Notes: generated by a model from the letters alone, not told the origin. 64,000 nucleotides of DNA from Nocardioides deserti (GCF_014266025.1 NZ_JACMYC010000006.1:124001-188000); one strand, 5' to 3'; shown: positions 43,600 through 53,426, counted from the stretch's first letter. Translations and numbers: made by a program.

Positions 43600-45054
43600 C
43601 TACATGGCCGGCGCGGTCGGGTAGATCGCCTTCAGCTCGGTGTACTGCGCCAGGCCCTCCGGCCCGAACTCCCGGCCGATCCCCGATGCCTTGAAGCCGC
43701 CGAACGGCGCGGCGAAGTCCATCGTGTAGGTGTTGACGCCGTAGGTGCCGGCCCGCACGCGGCGGGCGACGTCCAGCCCGGCGTCCGGGTCACCGGTCCA
43801 GACCGTGCCGGCCAGGCCGTAGTCGGAGTCGTTGGCGATCCGGACGGCGTCGTCCACGTCGTCGTACGCGATGACCGACAGCACCGGGCCGAAGATCTCC
43901 TCCTGGGCGATCCGCATCCGGTTGTCGACGTCGGCGAAGACCGTCGGGCGGACGTACCAGCCGCGGTCGAGGCCGTCGGGCATGCCGTTGCCACCGACGA
44001 CGACGCGGGCGCCCTCCTCCTGGCCGAGGGCGATGTACTTCTCCACCCGCTCCTGCTGGCGCTGGGCGACCATCGGGCCGATCTCGGTGGCCGGGTCGGC
44101 CGGGTCGCCGACGACCATCCCGGAGACGGTCTCGGCGAGCGCCTCGACCACGGCGTCGTAGTTGGCCCGCGAGGCGAGGATGCGGGTCTGCGCCACGCAC
44201 GCCTGGCCCGAGTTCATCAGCGCGACGAACTTCAGGCCCTCCATCGTGGCGGCGAGGTCGGCGTCGTCGAGGACGATCGCCGCGGACTTGCCGCCGAGCT
44301 CGAGGCTGACGCGCTTGAGCTGCTCGCCGCACACCGCCGCGATCTTGCGGCCGGCCGCCGTCGACCCGGTGAAGGCGACCTTGTCGATGCCGGGGTGCGC
44401 GACGAGGTGCTCGCCCACCTCCCGGCCGGCGGCCACGATGTTGACGACGCCGGCTGGCACGCCGGCCTCCTCCAGCAGCTCGGCCATCAGGTAGGTGTCC
44501 AGCGGCGTCTCCGGCGCCGGCTTGACCACGACCGTGTTGCCGGCCAGCAGCGCCGGGACGACCTTGGAGATCGTCGTGAACTGGGGGACGTTCCACGGCG
44601 GGATCGCAGCCACCACGCCGACCGGCTCGCGTCGCACGATGACCTCCGGGCCGAGCACACCCGGCCGGGTATCCTCCCACGGGAACGCGCGGGCGATGCC
44701 GAGGAACGCCTCGATCTGCATCCACGGCGCCGGCGACTGGGCGAGGTTGGAGAACGACGTCGGCGCGCCCATCTCAGTGGTGATCAGGTCGGCCATCTCG
44801 GCCAGCTTCCCGGCATACAGCCCCGAGAACGCCTGGACCACCTCGATCCGCTCCTCCGGCGACATCCGGGGCCACGGCCCCTCGTCGAAGGCGCGGCGGG
44901 CGGCCGCGACCGCGGCGTCGACGTCGGCGGCGGACCCCTCGGGGACCGTCGCCACGACCTGCTCGGAGTGCGGCGAGACGACCTGCAGGGTCGCCGCCGT
45001 CGCCGGCGCGGCCCACTGGCCATCGATGTAGAAGGCGTCGCGGTCGAGGGTCAT
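43600..45054 (-). CDS. aldehyde dehydrogenase family protein
   Basis: A 484-residue NAD-dependent aldehyde dehydrogenase. It has the N-terminal FYIDGQWAAP start, the nucleotide loop AFTGSTAAGRK, the ELGGKSA Glu block, the catalytic Cys in SGQACVAQTR and the EIFGPVL segment. The substrate is not defined; closely related enzymes oxidise aldehydes from alcohols, terpenes or steroids. Normal length. AGGAGC site before the ATG. It is separate from the upstream aldehyde dehydrogenase by 136 bases and from the next gene by 61 bases, all on the minus strand. Confidence 0.92.
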   Translation of the reverse strand: MTLDRDAFYIDGQWAAPATAATLQVVSPHSEQVVATVPEGSAADVDAAVAAARRAFDEGPWPRMSPEERIEVVQAFSGLYAGKLAEMADLITTEMGAPTSFSNLAQSPAPWMQIEAFLGIARAFPWEDTRPGVLGPEVIVRREPVGVVAAIPPWNVPQFTTISKVVPALLAGNTVVVKPAPETPLDTYLMAELLEEAGVPAGVVNIVAAGREVGEHLVAHPGIDKVAFTGSTAAGRKIAAVCGEQLKRVSLELGGKSAAIVLDDADLAATMEGLKFVALMNSGQACVAQTRILASRANYDAVVEALAETVSGMVVGDPADPATEIGPMVAQRQQERVEKYIALGQEEGARVVVGGNGMPDGLDRGWYVRPTVFADVDNRMRIAQEEIFGPVLSVIAYDDVDDAVRIANDSDYGLAGTVWTGDPDAGLDVARRVRAGTYGVNTYTMDFAAPFGGFKASGIGREFGPEGLAQYTELKAIYPTAPAM

Positions 45055-45115
45055 GGCTGCTCCTGGTCTGAGGGGTACGACGGGTGGCTGGGGCGGGCGG
45101 TCAGGGCGCGGTCGG

Positions 45116-46228
45116 TCAGGGGGCGGTGGCGAACCAGTCGGCGAAGCCGCTGGGGTCGTGCCGGCCGATCGCGAAGTGCTCGAAGAGGCCCCAGCCCTCG
45201 GCCTCCCGGCCGCCCTCGTGGAGGACGGCGCGACCGACGTGGTCGACGCAGCCGAACATGAACCGGCCCTGCACCGCCTCGTCGGCCATGTCGTAGGTCA
45301 GCCGCTCGACGTGCTTCTCGCCCTTCCACATGCCGTGCGTCCAGTCCGGGTCGCCGCCGTAGCCGCCGCCGACGTGCAGCGGCGCCGCCAGCAGCGAGGA
45401 CACCTCGAGCCGCACCTCCTCACCGCGACCGCTGGTGCAGGTGATCGTCGCGCCGGTCGGCTTCCGGGTGCCCGAGGCGTAGTGCACCTGCACGCGCGGC
45501 CAGCCGAGCTGCTCGACCCGCCCGTCGGCATGGACGCGGTGGCAGTCGTTGAGGGTCCGGTAGCCCGAGGGGTCCTCCTGGAGGATCAGCACGACGGCGT
45601 ACTCCTCGAAGCGCAGGGGGACGTAGGTCCACCACATGCCGTCGAACGGCGGGTCCGCCGGTGCGCCGGCCGGCTCGGCCTCGCCCACCGGGCGGATGCC
45701 CCAGGACCGGTCGCGGGTGCCGACCCAGCGGTCCGGGGTGACCTCGATCCGCTCGCCATCGACGTCGACGTGGCCGCTCCAGGTGCCGACCTGGGCGAAC
45801 CGCTGCGCGTCGAGCGTGACCCGGGCGCCGGAGCGCAGCACGTGCGGCAGCTCCTGCAGGACGGGGAACGAGCCCTCCCACGTCAGGTCGGCGGCGATCC
45901 CCTCGGTCTCCTCGATCGTCAGGTGGATGCGCTGCAGCGGCTCCTCGACCTCGACCCGGTAGCCGCCGACGTGCTGGTTGAGCCGGTCGTCGTCGCACAG
46001 GTCGGAGAGGTGCAGCGCCGTCTGCTTGCCGTCGCGGGCGAGCAGCAGGAACGCGTCCTTGGTGCCGAGGTTCGGGTAGTAACCCAGGCCGGTGATGAGG
46101 AACAGGTCACCGGTGCGGTCGTGGGCGTTGAAGTAGCAGCGGTCGTAGAAGTTCCGGTCGCTGCTCGCGGGCCAGGTGACCGGGAGCGGCGCTTGGTGCA
46201 GCGGGTACTCGTCGAGCGGTCCGACCAT
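45116..46228 (-). CDS. unassigned protein paired with a phosphotransferase
   Basis: A 370-residue soluble protein, rich in beta strands, with FYDRCYFNAHDRTGDLFLITGLG near the start and the clear motif RDRSWGIRP in the middle; a late KHVERLTYDMAD and FGCVDHVGRAVLHEGG complete it. I cannot name its family; the D-x-SWG pattern is like that of lipocalin-type carotenoid hydratases (CrtC), which is only a hint. Its ATG overlaps the stop of the preceding phosphotransferase by one base, so the two form an operon and likely act on the same substrate. Confidence 0.7.
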   Translation of the reverse strand: MVGPLDEYPLHQAPLPVTWPASSDRNFYDRCYFNAHDRTGDLFLITGLGYYPNLGTKDAFLLLARDGKQTALHLSDLCDDDRLNQHVGGYRVEVEEPLQRIHLTIEETEGIAADLTWEGSFPVLQELPHVLRSGARVTLDAQRFAQVGTWSGHVDVDGERIEVTPDRWVGTRDRSWGIRPVGEAEPAGAPADPPFDGMWWTYVPLRFEEYAVVLILQEDPSGYRTLNDCHRVHADGRVEQLGWPRVQVHYASGTRKPTGATITCTSGRGEEVRLEVSSLLAAPLHVGGGYGGDPDWTHGMWKGEKHVERLTYDMADEAVQGRFMFGCVDHVGRAVLHEGGREAEGWGLFEHFAIGRHDPSGFADWFATAP

Positions 46229-47367
46229 CAGGCCCCCACCTCCGCGAGCAGCCGGTCGAGCAGCGGCTTGTGGTGCATGAGCGCGTCGGGGTCCTCGGGT
46301 CGCTCGATCTCGCCGAAGTGGACCTGCCGGGCGCCGGTGCGCAGGAAGACGATGCACCACTGGACCGCGTTGTAGACGTGGTACCAGTGCAGGTCGCCGA
46401 CCTCGACGCCGGTCAGCTCGCGGTACGTCGCCACCACGTCCTCCTCGCGGAGGAGGTGCGGCATGCCGGGCAGCTCCAGCGCGCCGGTGATCGACTCGAA
46501 GACCATGTGCGCGAAGACCATCCACGACAGGTCCAGCTCGCGCGGCCCGACCGTCGCCATCTCCCAGTCGAGCACCGCGACCGGCGCGAAGTCCTGGAAC
46601 AGCACGTTCCCGATCCGCGAGTCGCCCCAGCAGAGCACCGCGTCGCCCTGCTGCTCGGGCAGGTGCGCCTCGAGCCACGCCAGCCCACGCTCGGTGACCG
46701 CGGAGCGGCCGATGTCGGGGACTGCGAAGTCGTACCACGCCTTCGTCCGCGCGAGGTTCCGCTCCAGCGGCGTCGCCCCCTCGTGGCCGTGCCGCGCCGG
46801 GTCGAGGAACGCGAAGGTCGTGGTCGCCTCGGGGATCGCGTGCAGCCTCGCCAGCACGCCGACCGTGGCGTCCTGCAGGGACCGCTGCTGCTCCGGCGAG
46901 GCGTCGTGAAGCCAGTTGTCGCCGAAGTTGTAGGGCAGCACGTCCTGCGGCACGACCCCCTCGACGCGGTCCATGAGGAAGAACGGCGTCCCGAGCACCT
47001 CCCCCGTCGGCTCCATCCAGCGCACGACCGGCACGGGTACGTCGGTCAGCTCGCCGACCAGCCGCATCGCGTCGTACTGGTCGCCCAGCGCGTAGTCCGG
47101 GAACACCGGGAAGTCCTCGGCCGCCGGCGCCACCCGCGCCACGAACCGGCCCACCCGCTGCTCGCCGCCCTCGGTCCACGTCACGTCCAGCGGCAGCGTC
47201 TCCGCCGACATGCCGTTGGCGTCCGCACCCGCGTGCACGTCGACCGCCGGCGCGGCGCCCTCCGGCAGCTGGGTCGCCAGCCACGTCGCGAGCCGGTCCG
47301 CGAGCGTGCTCGGGTCGCGGCTGCTGCGCTGCAGCTTCATGTCCGGTGGCGGCGGTGCCTGGGTCAC
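46228..47367 (-). CDS. APH-type phosphotransferase family protein
   Basis: A 379-residue kinase-fold protein. The catalytic block is CWGDSRIGNVLF, with Trp in place of the usual His, then VLDWEMATVGPRELDLSW with the metal-binding Asp. This is the variant seen in the acyl-CoA-metabolism-linked phosphotransferases of actinobacteria (e.g. the type labelled FadE36 in mycobacteria). The GTG at 47367 is used, with GGAG 5 bases before; the ATG at 47340 is an alternative. A KstR-like site lies about 66 bases upstream. Confidence 0.86.
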   Translation of the reverse strand: MTQAPPPPDMKLQRSSRDPSTLADRLATWLATQLPEGAAPAVDVHAGADANGMSAETLPLDVTWTEGGEQRVGRFVARVAPAAEDFPVFPDYALGDQYDAMRLVGELTDVPVPVVRWMEPTGEVLGTPFFLMDRVEGVVPQDVLPYNFGDNWLHDASPEQQRSLQDATVGVLARLHAIPEATTTFAFLDPARHGHEGATPLERNLARTKAWYDFAVPDIGRSAVTERGLAWLEAHLPEQQGDAVLCWGDSRIGNVLFQDFAPVAVLDWEMATVGPRELDLSWMVFAHMVFESITGALELPGMPHLLREEDVVATYRELTGVEVGDLHWYHVYNAVQWCIVFLRTGARQVHFGEIERPEDPDALMHHKPLLDRLLAEVGA

Positions 47368-47432
47368 GGGCGCTCCTCGGGGTCGGCCACGCATCTGGAG
47401 TGTGACGTGGCTCTCAGCGCCGCCAGCATCGG

Positions 47433-47446
47433 TGGAACGCGTTCTA
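47433..47446. promoter_or_regulatory. KstR-like operator upstream of phosphotransferase operon
   Basis: TGGAACGCGTTCTA, fitting TnnAACnnGTTnnA. It shares 17 consecutive bases with the site at 35980-35996. A second palindrome follows 8 bases later. Confidence 0.5.
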
Positions 47447-47454
47447 GTTGTCAA

Positions 47455-47466
47455 TGACACGTGTCA
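47455..47466. promoter_or_regulatory. second palindrome upstream of phosphotransferase operon
   Basis: Perfect 12-bp palindrome TGACACGTGTCA, 8 bases from the KstR-like site. It may be a site for another TetR-type regulator or part of one composite operator. It lies 55 bases upstream of glpD's stop codon region. Confidence 0.4.
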
Positions 47467-47522
47467 ACCAGGCTCCGCCGGTCGAGCAGGGAGGCGCCCC
47501 GGCGCCGACGTCAGCGACGAGG

Positions 47523-49268
47523 TCAGACGATGTCGGGGGCGCTGACCCGGGCCTCGTCGGCTTCCTGGTCGGTGAGCTGGCGCTGGCTCTGCCGCTCCGC
47601 CTCGACGCGGCGGAGGTAGTGGTCGACCTCGTCGGCGGTGCGGGCGTCGTCCCAGCCGAGCTCGGCGGCCATCAGCGCGGCGACACCGGCGGCGGCGCGG
47701 GTGCCGCGGTCGAAGGTCTCGATGGAGATGCGGGTGCGGCGGGTGAGGACGTCGTCGAGGTGGCGGGCGCCCTCGTGGGTGACGGCGTACACGACCTCGG
47801 CCGCGAGGTGCTCGTCCGCGGCCTCGAGCGGCTGCCCGAGCTCCGGCCGCTGCTCGATCAGCGCGAGGAGGTCGTCGACGAGCGCGCCGTACCGCCCCAG
47901 CAGCGCGTCGATCCGCGCGACGTGCAGCCCGGACCGTCGCGCGAGAAGCACCCGCTGGTTGGTCCGCGCCTCCCAGCCGTCGGCGCCGAGCAGCGGGACG
48001 CGGTCGGTGATCGAGGGCCGCACGGCCAGGTTCCCGGTGGTGCGCAGCGAGTGGGCGGCGGCGTCGACGGCGTCCTGCGCCATGACGCGGTACGTCGTCA
48101 GCTTGCCGCCGGCGATCATCACGAGCCCGGGGACGGGCGTGACCACGGTGTGCTCGCGCGAGATCTTCGAGGTGGTCTCCGACTCCCCGCGCAGGAGCGG
48201 CCGCAGGCCGGCGTACACCCCCTCGACGTCGTCGTGGTCGAGCGGCTCGCGCAGGATCGCGTTGACCCGGTCCAGGACGTACTCGATGTCGGTGCGGCTC
48301 GCGGCCGGGTGGGCCTTGTCGAGGTCCCAGGCGGTGTCGGTGGTGCCGATGACCCAGTGCCGGCCCCACGGGATGACGAACAGCACCGAGGTCTCTGTGC
48401 GGACGATGAACCCGGCCTCGGAGCGGATCCGGTCGCGCGGCACGACCAGGTGGATGCCCTTCGAGGCCTGGACGTGCAGCGCGCCGCGGCCGCCGACCAT
48501 CTCCTGCACCTCGTCGGTCCAGACACCGGCAGCGTTGACGACCGCCCTGGCCCGGACCTCGATCTCGCGGCCGGTCTCGAGGTCGGTCGCGCGGACCCCG
48601 ACGACCCGCTCGCCCTCGCGGAGGAACCCGGTCACCTTGGTGCGGGTCGCGACGGCCGCGCCGTGGGCCGCCGCGGTGCGGGCGAGGGTGAGCACCAGGC
48701 GGGCGTCGTCGACCTGGCAGTCGTGGTAGCGGATCGCGCCGGTGACGGTCTCGGCGCGGAAGTCCGGCGCCATCCGGGCGACCTGCCGCCGGGTGAGGTG
48801 CCGGTGCCGCGGCAGGCCGGAGCCGCCGGGCGCGAGCGCGGCCATGCCGTCGTACAGCGCGAGCCCCGCGCCGACGTACGGCCGCTCCCAGCCGCGGTGG
48901 GTCAGCGGGTAGAGGAACGGCACCGGCCGGACCAGGTGCGGCGCGAGCCGGGTGAGCAGCAGCCCCCGCTCGTGCAGCGCCTCGCGCACGAGGCCGAAGT
49001 CGAGCATCTCGAGGTATCGCAGGCCGCCGTGCACGAGCTTCGAGGAGCGGCTGCTGGTGCCGCTGGCGAGGTCGCGCTGCTCGACCAGGGCGGTGGACAG
49101 GCCGCGGGTGACGGCGTCGAGCGCGACCCCGGCGCCGACGACACCGCCCCCGACCACGAGCACGTCGAGCTCGTGGTCGGGGGCGGCCAGCCGGTCGAGG
49201 GCCGCCTCGCGGGCGGCGGGGCCCAGCGCGCTCGGGTCGGGACGGACGGGCGCGCCGGGCGAGCTCAT
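47523..49268 (-). CDS. glpD: glycerol-3-phosphate dehydrogenase/oxidase
   Basis: A 581-residue FAD enzyme that oxidises glycerol-3-phosphate to dihydroxyacetone phosphate and feeds electrons to quinones. It has the FAD loop VVGGGVVGAGVALDA, the SSRSSKLVHGGLRYLE substrate block, the conserved GTTDTAWD and GGKLTTYR segments, and a C-terminal DAO_C helical domain. A CACACT box ends 6 bases before the ATG (leaderless). It ends just before the phosphotransferase regulatory region; the secreted GH13 enzyme lies upstream with a 4-base overlap of coding ends. Confidence 0.94.
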   Translation of the reverse strand: MSSPGAPVRPDPSALGPAAREAALDRLAAPDHELDVLVVGGGVVGAGVALDAVTRGLSTALVEQRDLASGTSSRSSKLVHGGLRYLEMLDFGLVREALHERGLLLTRLAPHLVRPVPFLYPLTHRGWERPYVGAGLALYDGMAALAPGGSGLPRHRHLTRRQVARMAPDFRAETVTGAIRYHDCQVDDARLVLTLARTAAAHGAAVATRTKVTGFLREGERVVGVRATDLETGREIEVRARAVVNAAGVWTDEVQEMVGGRGALHVQASKGIHLVVPRDRIRSEAGFIVRTETSVLFVIPWGRHWVIGTTDTAWDLDKAHPAASRTDIEYVLDRVNAILREPLDHDDVEGVYAGLRPLLRGESETTSKISREHTVVTPVPGLVMIAGGKLTTYRVMAQDAVDAAAHSLRTTGNLAVRPSITDRVPLLGADGWEARTNQRVLLARRSGLHVARIDALLGRYGALVDDLLALIEQRPELGQPLEAADEHLAAEVVYAVTHEGARHLDDVLTRRTRISIETFDRGTRAAAGVAALMAAELGWDDARTADEVDHYLRRVEAERQSQRQLTDQEADEARVSAPDIV

Positions 49269-52039
49269 GGCTCCAGTGTGGCCGACGGCTCGTGACTGAC
49301 CTGGTCCCAGGTGAAGCGGTAGGTCGCTCCACCCTCGGGGACATCGAGCACCAGGTTGTCGCCGCCGGCCGCTCCCCCGGCTCCGTAGTTCTCGTCCCAG
49401 GAGCCGTCGACAGCGACCTTCCACTCGTAGCTGCCGGCGGGCAGCTCGAAGGACGCGTGCCACCGGCCGTCGCTCGGGTCGAAGGCCAGCCGGCTCTCCT
49501 CGCACGCAGGATCCCAGTCGGCGGCGCAGCCGATCTCGTCCTGGAGGCTGCCGGCGACCGTCACGCTCTCGCGGGCCGGCGTCGGCGCCGCGGTGGTGAC
49601 GGCGACGGGACCGCCGACGACCCGCGGCGTGCCGGGCTCGAGCAGCACGGCGCGGTAGCGGACCCGCGTGCCGAGCGGCAGCCCGGAGACGTCGTCGCGG
49701 AGCGTGTACGCCGGCGAGCTGGTGTCGGTGCCGAGCACCTGCCACGCGCCGTCCCCGACGCGCCGCTCGAACCGCACCGACTGGCCCGGCCGCTCCGGGT
49801 CGACCGTCGCGGTGACCGTGACGGGGTCGACGTTGCTCACCGTGCCGTCCTCGCCGGACGTGGTGACGTCGACCGTCGGCGGCGCCACCCGGGTCGTGCG
49901 GACCCCGCTGGTCCGGCTGTGGCCGCGGTTGTCGAGGACGGCCGCGCGGTAGGTCACCTTCGCGCCGGTCGCGAGGTCGCGGGTGTCGTGGAAGACCCGG
50001 TAGGGCGCGGAGTCGTCGGTGCCGATGTCGCGCCAGCGTCCCTTCCCGACCTTCGCCTGGAAGGTCACCTCGTAGAAGGAGTCGCCGCCGACCTTCGCGG
50101 TCACCTTCGTGCGGCTGCGGGCGACCTTCGTCGGCGAGGGCTTGGCCAGGCGGATCGACGGTGCCCTGCGCGAAGCCGGGATCCGCTGGGTCGAGGCGTA
50201 GACGACCGCGCCGAGCGCCGGCACGGTCACGCGGAGGTCGCCGTCGCGGGCGCTGCGGCGCGTCGCCGGTCCCTCGCCGTGGACCTTGCGGAAGCCGCCG
50301 GCGGTGACCCACGTCGGCACCCGGACGGACCGGCGCTGCTCGGCGGTGTTGAGCACGACGACGTACTCCCGCTGCTGGCGGCGGTCGATGCGGGAGAAGG
50401 CGACGGCGTCCTCGCCGGCCACGCGCACCTGCTGGGCGCCGCGGCGCAGGGCGGGGTGCCGCTCGACCAGCCGGTCGAGGGCCGCGACCGCACGGTAGAG
50501 CGGGTGGTCGGTGTCGAAGCTGTCGGTGGCCGGCGTCTCCTCGGAGCCGAGCTGGTCGTCGTCGACGTACTCGGGGACCTGGCTGGCGAACATCGTCTGC
50601 CGCGCGAGCTGGTCGCCGCCGGTGCCGGTGAAGCCCTGCTCGTCGCCGTAGTAGACGACCGGGTTGCCGCGCGAAAGGTACATCAGCTCGTGCGCGAGGA
50701 GGTCGCGACGCAGCATCTCCTCCGGCGTCCGCTCGGGGTCGTCGGTGGCGAGGAAGTGGCCGAACCGGCCCATGTCGTGGTTGCCGAGGAAGGTCGGCAG
50801 GGAGTGCACGTTGCTGTCGGCGTCGGTGTACCAGTCGTCGTCGCGGAAGAACCGCGCCAGCGCCCGGCCGCTCCCCTCCTTGGACACGAAGTCGCGCGCG
50901 GCCCACTGGAACGGGAAGTCGAGGATCGCCTGCATCCCGTTGTGGGTCGTGTAGTGCGACGTGAACGCCTTGGCCGCGGCGTCGCTGCCGTCGAGGGCGA
51001 CCTCGCCGAACATGAAGAAGTCCGGCTTGCCGTGGCTGCGGGCGAAGTCGAGGAGGCCCGGCCCGAACTCCTGCCAGAACGCGTCGTCGACGTGCTTCAT
51101 CGTGTCGATGCGGAAGCCGTCGATGCCGAAGTCCTCGACCCAGGTGCGGTAGATGTCGACCATCCCGTCGACCACCCGCGGGTGCTCGGTGAACAGGTCG
51201 TCGAGGCCGAAGAAGTCGCCGTACTGGCTGTCCTCGCCGGTGAACGTCGTGTTGCCGCGGTTGTGGTAGAGCGTCGGGTCGTTCAGCCAGGCCGGGACCT
51301 TGAGGTCCTCCTCGCCCGGCTCGAGCACCGGCGTGTAGGGGAACGACGTGGCGGGGTCCAGCTCGGGGAACGCGCGCCCGCCGGTGTGGTCGCGGTCGTC
51401 GAACGGCGTGCCGTCGGCCGTGCGGTAGGGCTCGACGTCCTTGGGGACGTACGCCGTCCGCGCGCCCTCCTCGTAGCCGATGACGTCGGCGGTGTGGTTG
51501 GTGATGATGTCGAAGAAGACCTTGATGCCCCGGTCGTGCGCGGCGTCGACGAGCTCGGTGAGGTCGGCGTTGGTGCCCAGGTGCGGGTCGATGCGGGTGA
51601 AGTCGGTGATCCAGTAGCCGTGGTAGCCCGCCGAGGGGCCGTCCTCGAGCTGCACGGCCTTGTTCTTGAACACCGGGGTCAGCCAGATCGCGTCTGTGCC
51701 GAGGCCCTCGATGTAGTCCAGCTGCGCGCGCAGGCCGTCGAGGTCGCCGCCGTTGAAGTAGCCCTTCGCGGTCGGGTCGAAGCCGTGCTCGTCCCGGCCG
51801 CCGTCGATGCCGCCGGTGTCGTTGGCCGGGTCGCCGTTGGCGAACCGGTCGGCCATCACGAAGTAGAAGCTGTCGTCGGTGATCCCGGCGCGCAGCGCGG
51901 GCTGGGCGATGCCGCGGCCGGGGTCGCGGCGGTCGCCCTCGGCCGGAGGAGCGGGAGCCGCGGAGACCGGCGCGGTCGGCCAGAGCAGCGCCAGCGCAGC
52001 GGCGCCGGCGACGAGGGTGGATGGGACGGTACGACGCAC
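49265..52039 (-). CDS. secreted GH13 alpha-glucan hydrolase with C-terminal CBM-like domain
   Basis: A 924-residue exported amylase-family enzyme. The signal peptide MRRTVPSTLVAGAAALALLW ends at VSA-AP. Catalytic residues are D312 (DGFRIDTMKH), E346 (FGEVA) and D422 (GNHDMGRF). The start DSFYFVMADRFANGDPAND is typical of cyclomaltodextrinase/pullulanase-like GH13 enzymes. Then follow fibronectin-like repeats and a C-terminal domain (SLQDEIGCAADWDPAC...) like the X25 module of pullulanases. It probably degrades starch or pullulan outside the cell. I start at the GTG at 52039 with GGGAGG 5 bases upstream. A near-palindrome GTGATGGCGCTCAC lies upstream. Confidence 0.93.
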   Translation of the reverse strand: MRRTVPSTLVAGAAALALLWPTAPVSAAPAPPAEGDRRDPGRGIAQPALRAGITDDSFYFVMADRFANGDPANDTGGIDGGRDEHGFDPTAKGYFNGGDLDGLRAQLDYIEGLGTDAIWLTPVFKNKAVQLEDGPSAGYHGYWITDFTRIDPHLGTNADLTELVDAAHDRGIKVFFDIITNHTADVIGYEEGARTAYVPKDVEPYRTADGTPFDDRDHTGGRAFPELDPATSFPYTPVLEPGEEDLKVPAWLNDPTLYHNRGNTTFTGEDSQYGDFFGLDDLFTEHPRVVDGMVDIYRTWVEDFGIDGFRIDTMKHVDDAFWQEFGPGLLDFARSHGKPDFFMFGEVALDGSDAAAKAFTSHYTTHNGMQAILDFPFQWAARDFVSKEGSGRALARFFRDDDWYTDADSNVHSLPTFLGNHDMGRFGHFLATDDPERTPEEMLRRDLLAHELMYLSRGNPVVYYGDEQGFTGTGGDQLARQTMFASQVPEYVDDDQLGSEETPATDSFDTDHPLYRAVAALDRLVERHPALRRGAQQVRVAGEDAVAFSRIDRRQQREYVVVLNTAEQRRSVRVPTWVTAGGFRKVHGEGPATRRSARDGDLRVTVPALGAVVYASTQRIPASRRAPSIRLAKPSPTKVARSRTKVTAKVGGDSFYEVTFQAKVGKGRWRDIGTDDSAPYRVFHDTRDLATGAKVTYRAAVLDNRGHSRTSGVRTTRVAPPTVDVTTSGEDGTVSNVDPVTVTATVDPERPGQSVRFERRVGDGAWQVLGTDTSSPAYTLRDDVSGLPLGTRVRYRAVLLEPGTPRVVGGPVAVTTAAPTPARESVTVAGSLQDEIGCAADWDPACEESRLAFDPSDGRWHASFELPAGSYEWKVAVDGSWDENYGAGGAAGGDNLVLDVPEGGATYRFTWDQVSHEPSATLEP

Positions 52040-52146
52040 GACAGCCTCCCGAGTGATGGCGCTCACACGACCTGGTGAGAGCCAGGACCCTAGAGCGGTC
52101 CGCCGACAGCCGACAACCACCAGGTGGGGGAAGGTCGCGCGAGCCT

Positions 52147-52971
52147 TCAGCCGCGGACCCGGGCGCCCAGCGAGGCCAGGTGGTCGTGGTGCATCGAGTG
52201 CCGCGCGCGGGTCGCCTCGACCAGCGCCGGGTCCAGCTCGCCCACGGCCAGTCCCTCCTCCTCGCCGAGCCGCTCGAGCGGCCGGCCCTCGGGGTCGTAG
52301 ACCGCCGAGCCGCCGATGAAGGAGCTGCCGCCGCACCGGCCGGTGAGGCCGGAGAAGACGACGTAGAAGGAGTTCTCCACCGCACGCGCCGCGTAGTAGA
52401 GGTCGCGCCGGTGCTCGCCGCCCGGGAAGTACGCCGCGGAGCTGAGGTAGCCGAGCGCGCCGTCGACCGCCGCGGCCCGGGCGTGCTCGGGGAAGCAGCC
52501 GTCGTAGCAGATGCTCAGCCCCAGCTCGACGCCGTCGACGGTGATCGAGCAGCCGTGGTCGCCGGCTGCGAACCACGGCAGCTCGGAGGGGTCGACGTGC
52601 TGCTTGTCGTACGGCACGGTCACCTCGCCGTCCGGGCGGACCACGACCGAGGACAACGTACGGCGGTCCGCGCGCTGCAGGGCGGTGCCCGCGACGACGA
52701 CGAGATCGGCCGCCCGGGCCACCTCGCGGAGCGGGTCGAGCTCGGGGCCGGCCAGCCGCTCGGCCGTCGGGAGCGGGCCGTCGAACGCGGAGGCGTCGTA
52801 CCCCGTCAGGAACGCCTCGGGCAGCACCAGCACGCGCACGCCCCGGTCGCCGGCGTCGGCGGCGAGTCGGGCCGCGGTGGCGACGTTCGCGGCGAGGTCG
52901 CCGGCGACCGCCTCGGCCTGCCCGGCGGCCACCAGCAGCGGAGCCGGCTGCCGGGCTCCCTGCCGGGTCAT
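52147..52971 (-). CDS. nitrilase-family carbon-nitrogen hydrolase
   Basis: A 274-residue enzyme of the nitrilase superfamily, which hydrolyses amide or nitrile C-N bonds. The catalytic triad is visible: Glu in LPEAFLTGY, Lys in VPYDKQHV, and Cys in [11 protein letters not shown]. The substrate is unknown. Its ATG overlaps the stop of rnhA by four bases, so it is translated from the same mRNA. Normal length. Confidence 0.9.
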   Translation of the reverse strand: MTRQGARQPAPLLVAAGQAEAVAGDLAANVATAARLAADAGDRGVRVLVLPEAFLTGYDASAFDGPLPTAERLAGPELDPLREVARAADLVVVAGTALQRADRRTLSSVVVRPDGEVTVPYDKQHVDPSELPWFAAGDHGCSITVDGVELGLSICYDGCFPEHARAAAVDGALGYLSSAAYFPGGEHRRDLYYAARAVENSFYVVFSGLTGRCGGSSFIGGSAVYDPEGRPLERLGEEEGLAVGELDPALVEATRARHSMHHDHLASLGARVRG

Positions 52972-53426
52972 GCCCGGGCCGCCGCGACCGCCTCGGCCAG
53001 TCCGCGGGTTGCGAGCCGGTCGGCGCGCTCGTTGCCCTCGTCGCCGTTGTGGCCCTTGACCCAGTGCCACTCGACGTCGTGCTCGGCGCAGGCGGCGACG
53101 AGCCGGCGCCAGAGGTCGGCGTTCTTCACCGGCTCCTTGGCCTTGGTCTGCCAGCCGTTGCGCTGCCAGCCGATGACCCAGGAGGTGATGCCGTTCCGCA
53201 CGTAGGTGCTGTCGGTGTAGAGGTGCACGACCGAGCGGCGCTTCAGGGCCTCGAGCGCCTCGATCGGCGCGGTGAGCTCCATCCGGTTGTTCGTGGTCTG
53301 CTCGGCCGAGCCACCGCAGAGCTCGAGCTCGTGGACACCCTGCCGCAGCAGCGCTCCCCAGCCGCCGGGGCCGGGATTGGGCACGCACGCCCCGTCGGTG
53401 TGGATGGTGACGGGCTGCTCGCTCAC
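52968..53426 (-). CDS. rnhA: ribonuclease HI
   Basis: A 152-residue enzyme that removes RNA from RNA-DNA hybrids. Catalytic acids are visible: [14 protein letters not shown] (Asp), [13 protein letters not shown] (Glu), YTDSTYV (Asp), and the C-terminal [15 protein letters not shown] (His/Asp). The GTG start has TACCCT at 6 bases. First gene of a two-gene unit with the nitrilase. Confidence 0.96.
   Translation of the reverse strand: MSEQPVTIHTDGACVPNPGPGGWGALLRQGVHELELCGGSAEQTTNNRMELTAPIEALEALKRRSVVHLYTDSTYVRNGITSWVIGWQRNGWQTKAKEPVKNADLWRRLVAACAEHDVEWHWVKGHNGDEGNERADRLATRGLAEAVAAARA

Noticed and set aside
49292..52078. 928-codon plus-strand frame over the GH13 gene
   Set aside because: Shadow of the minus-strand gene, which has all catalytic motifs and a signal peptide.
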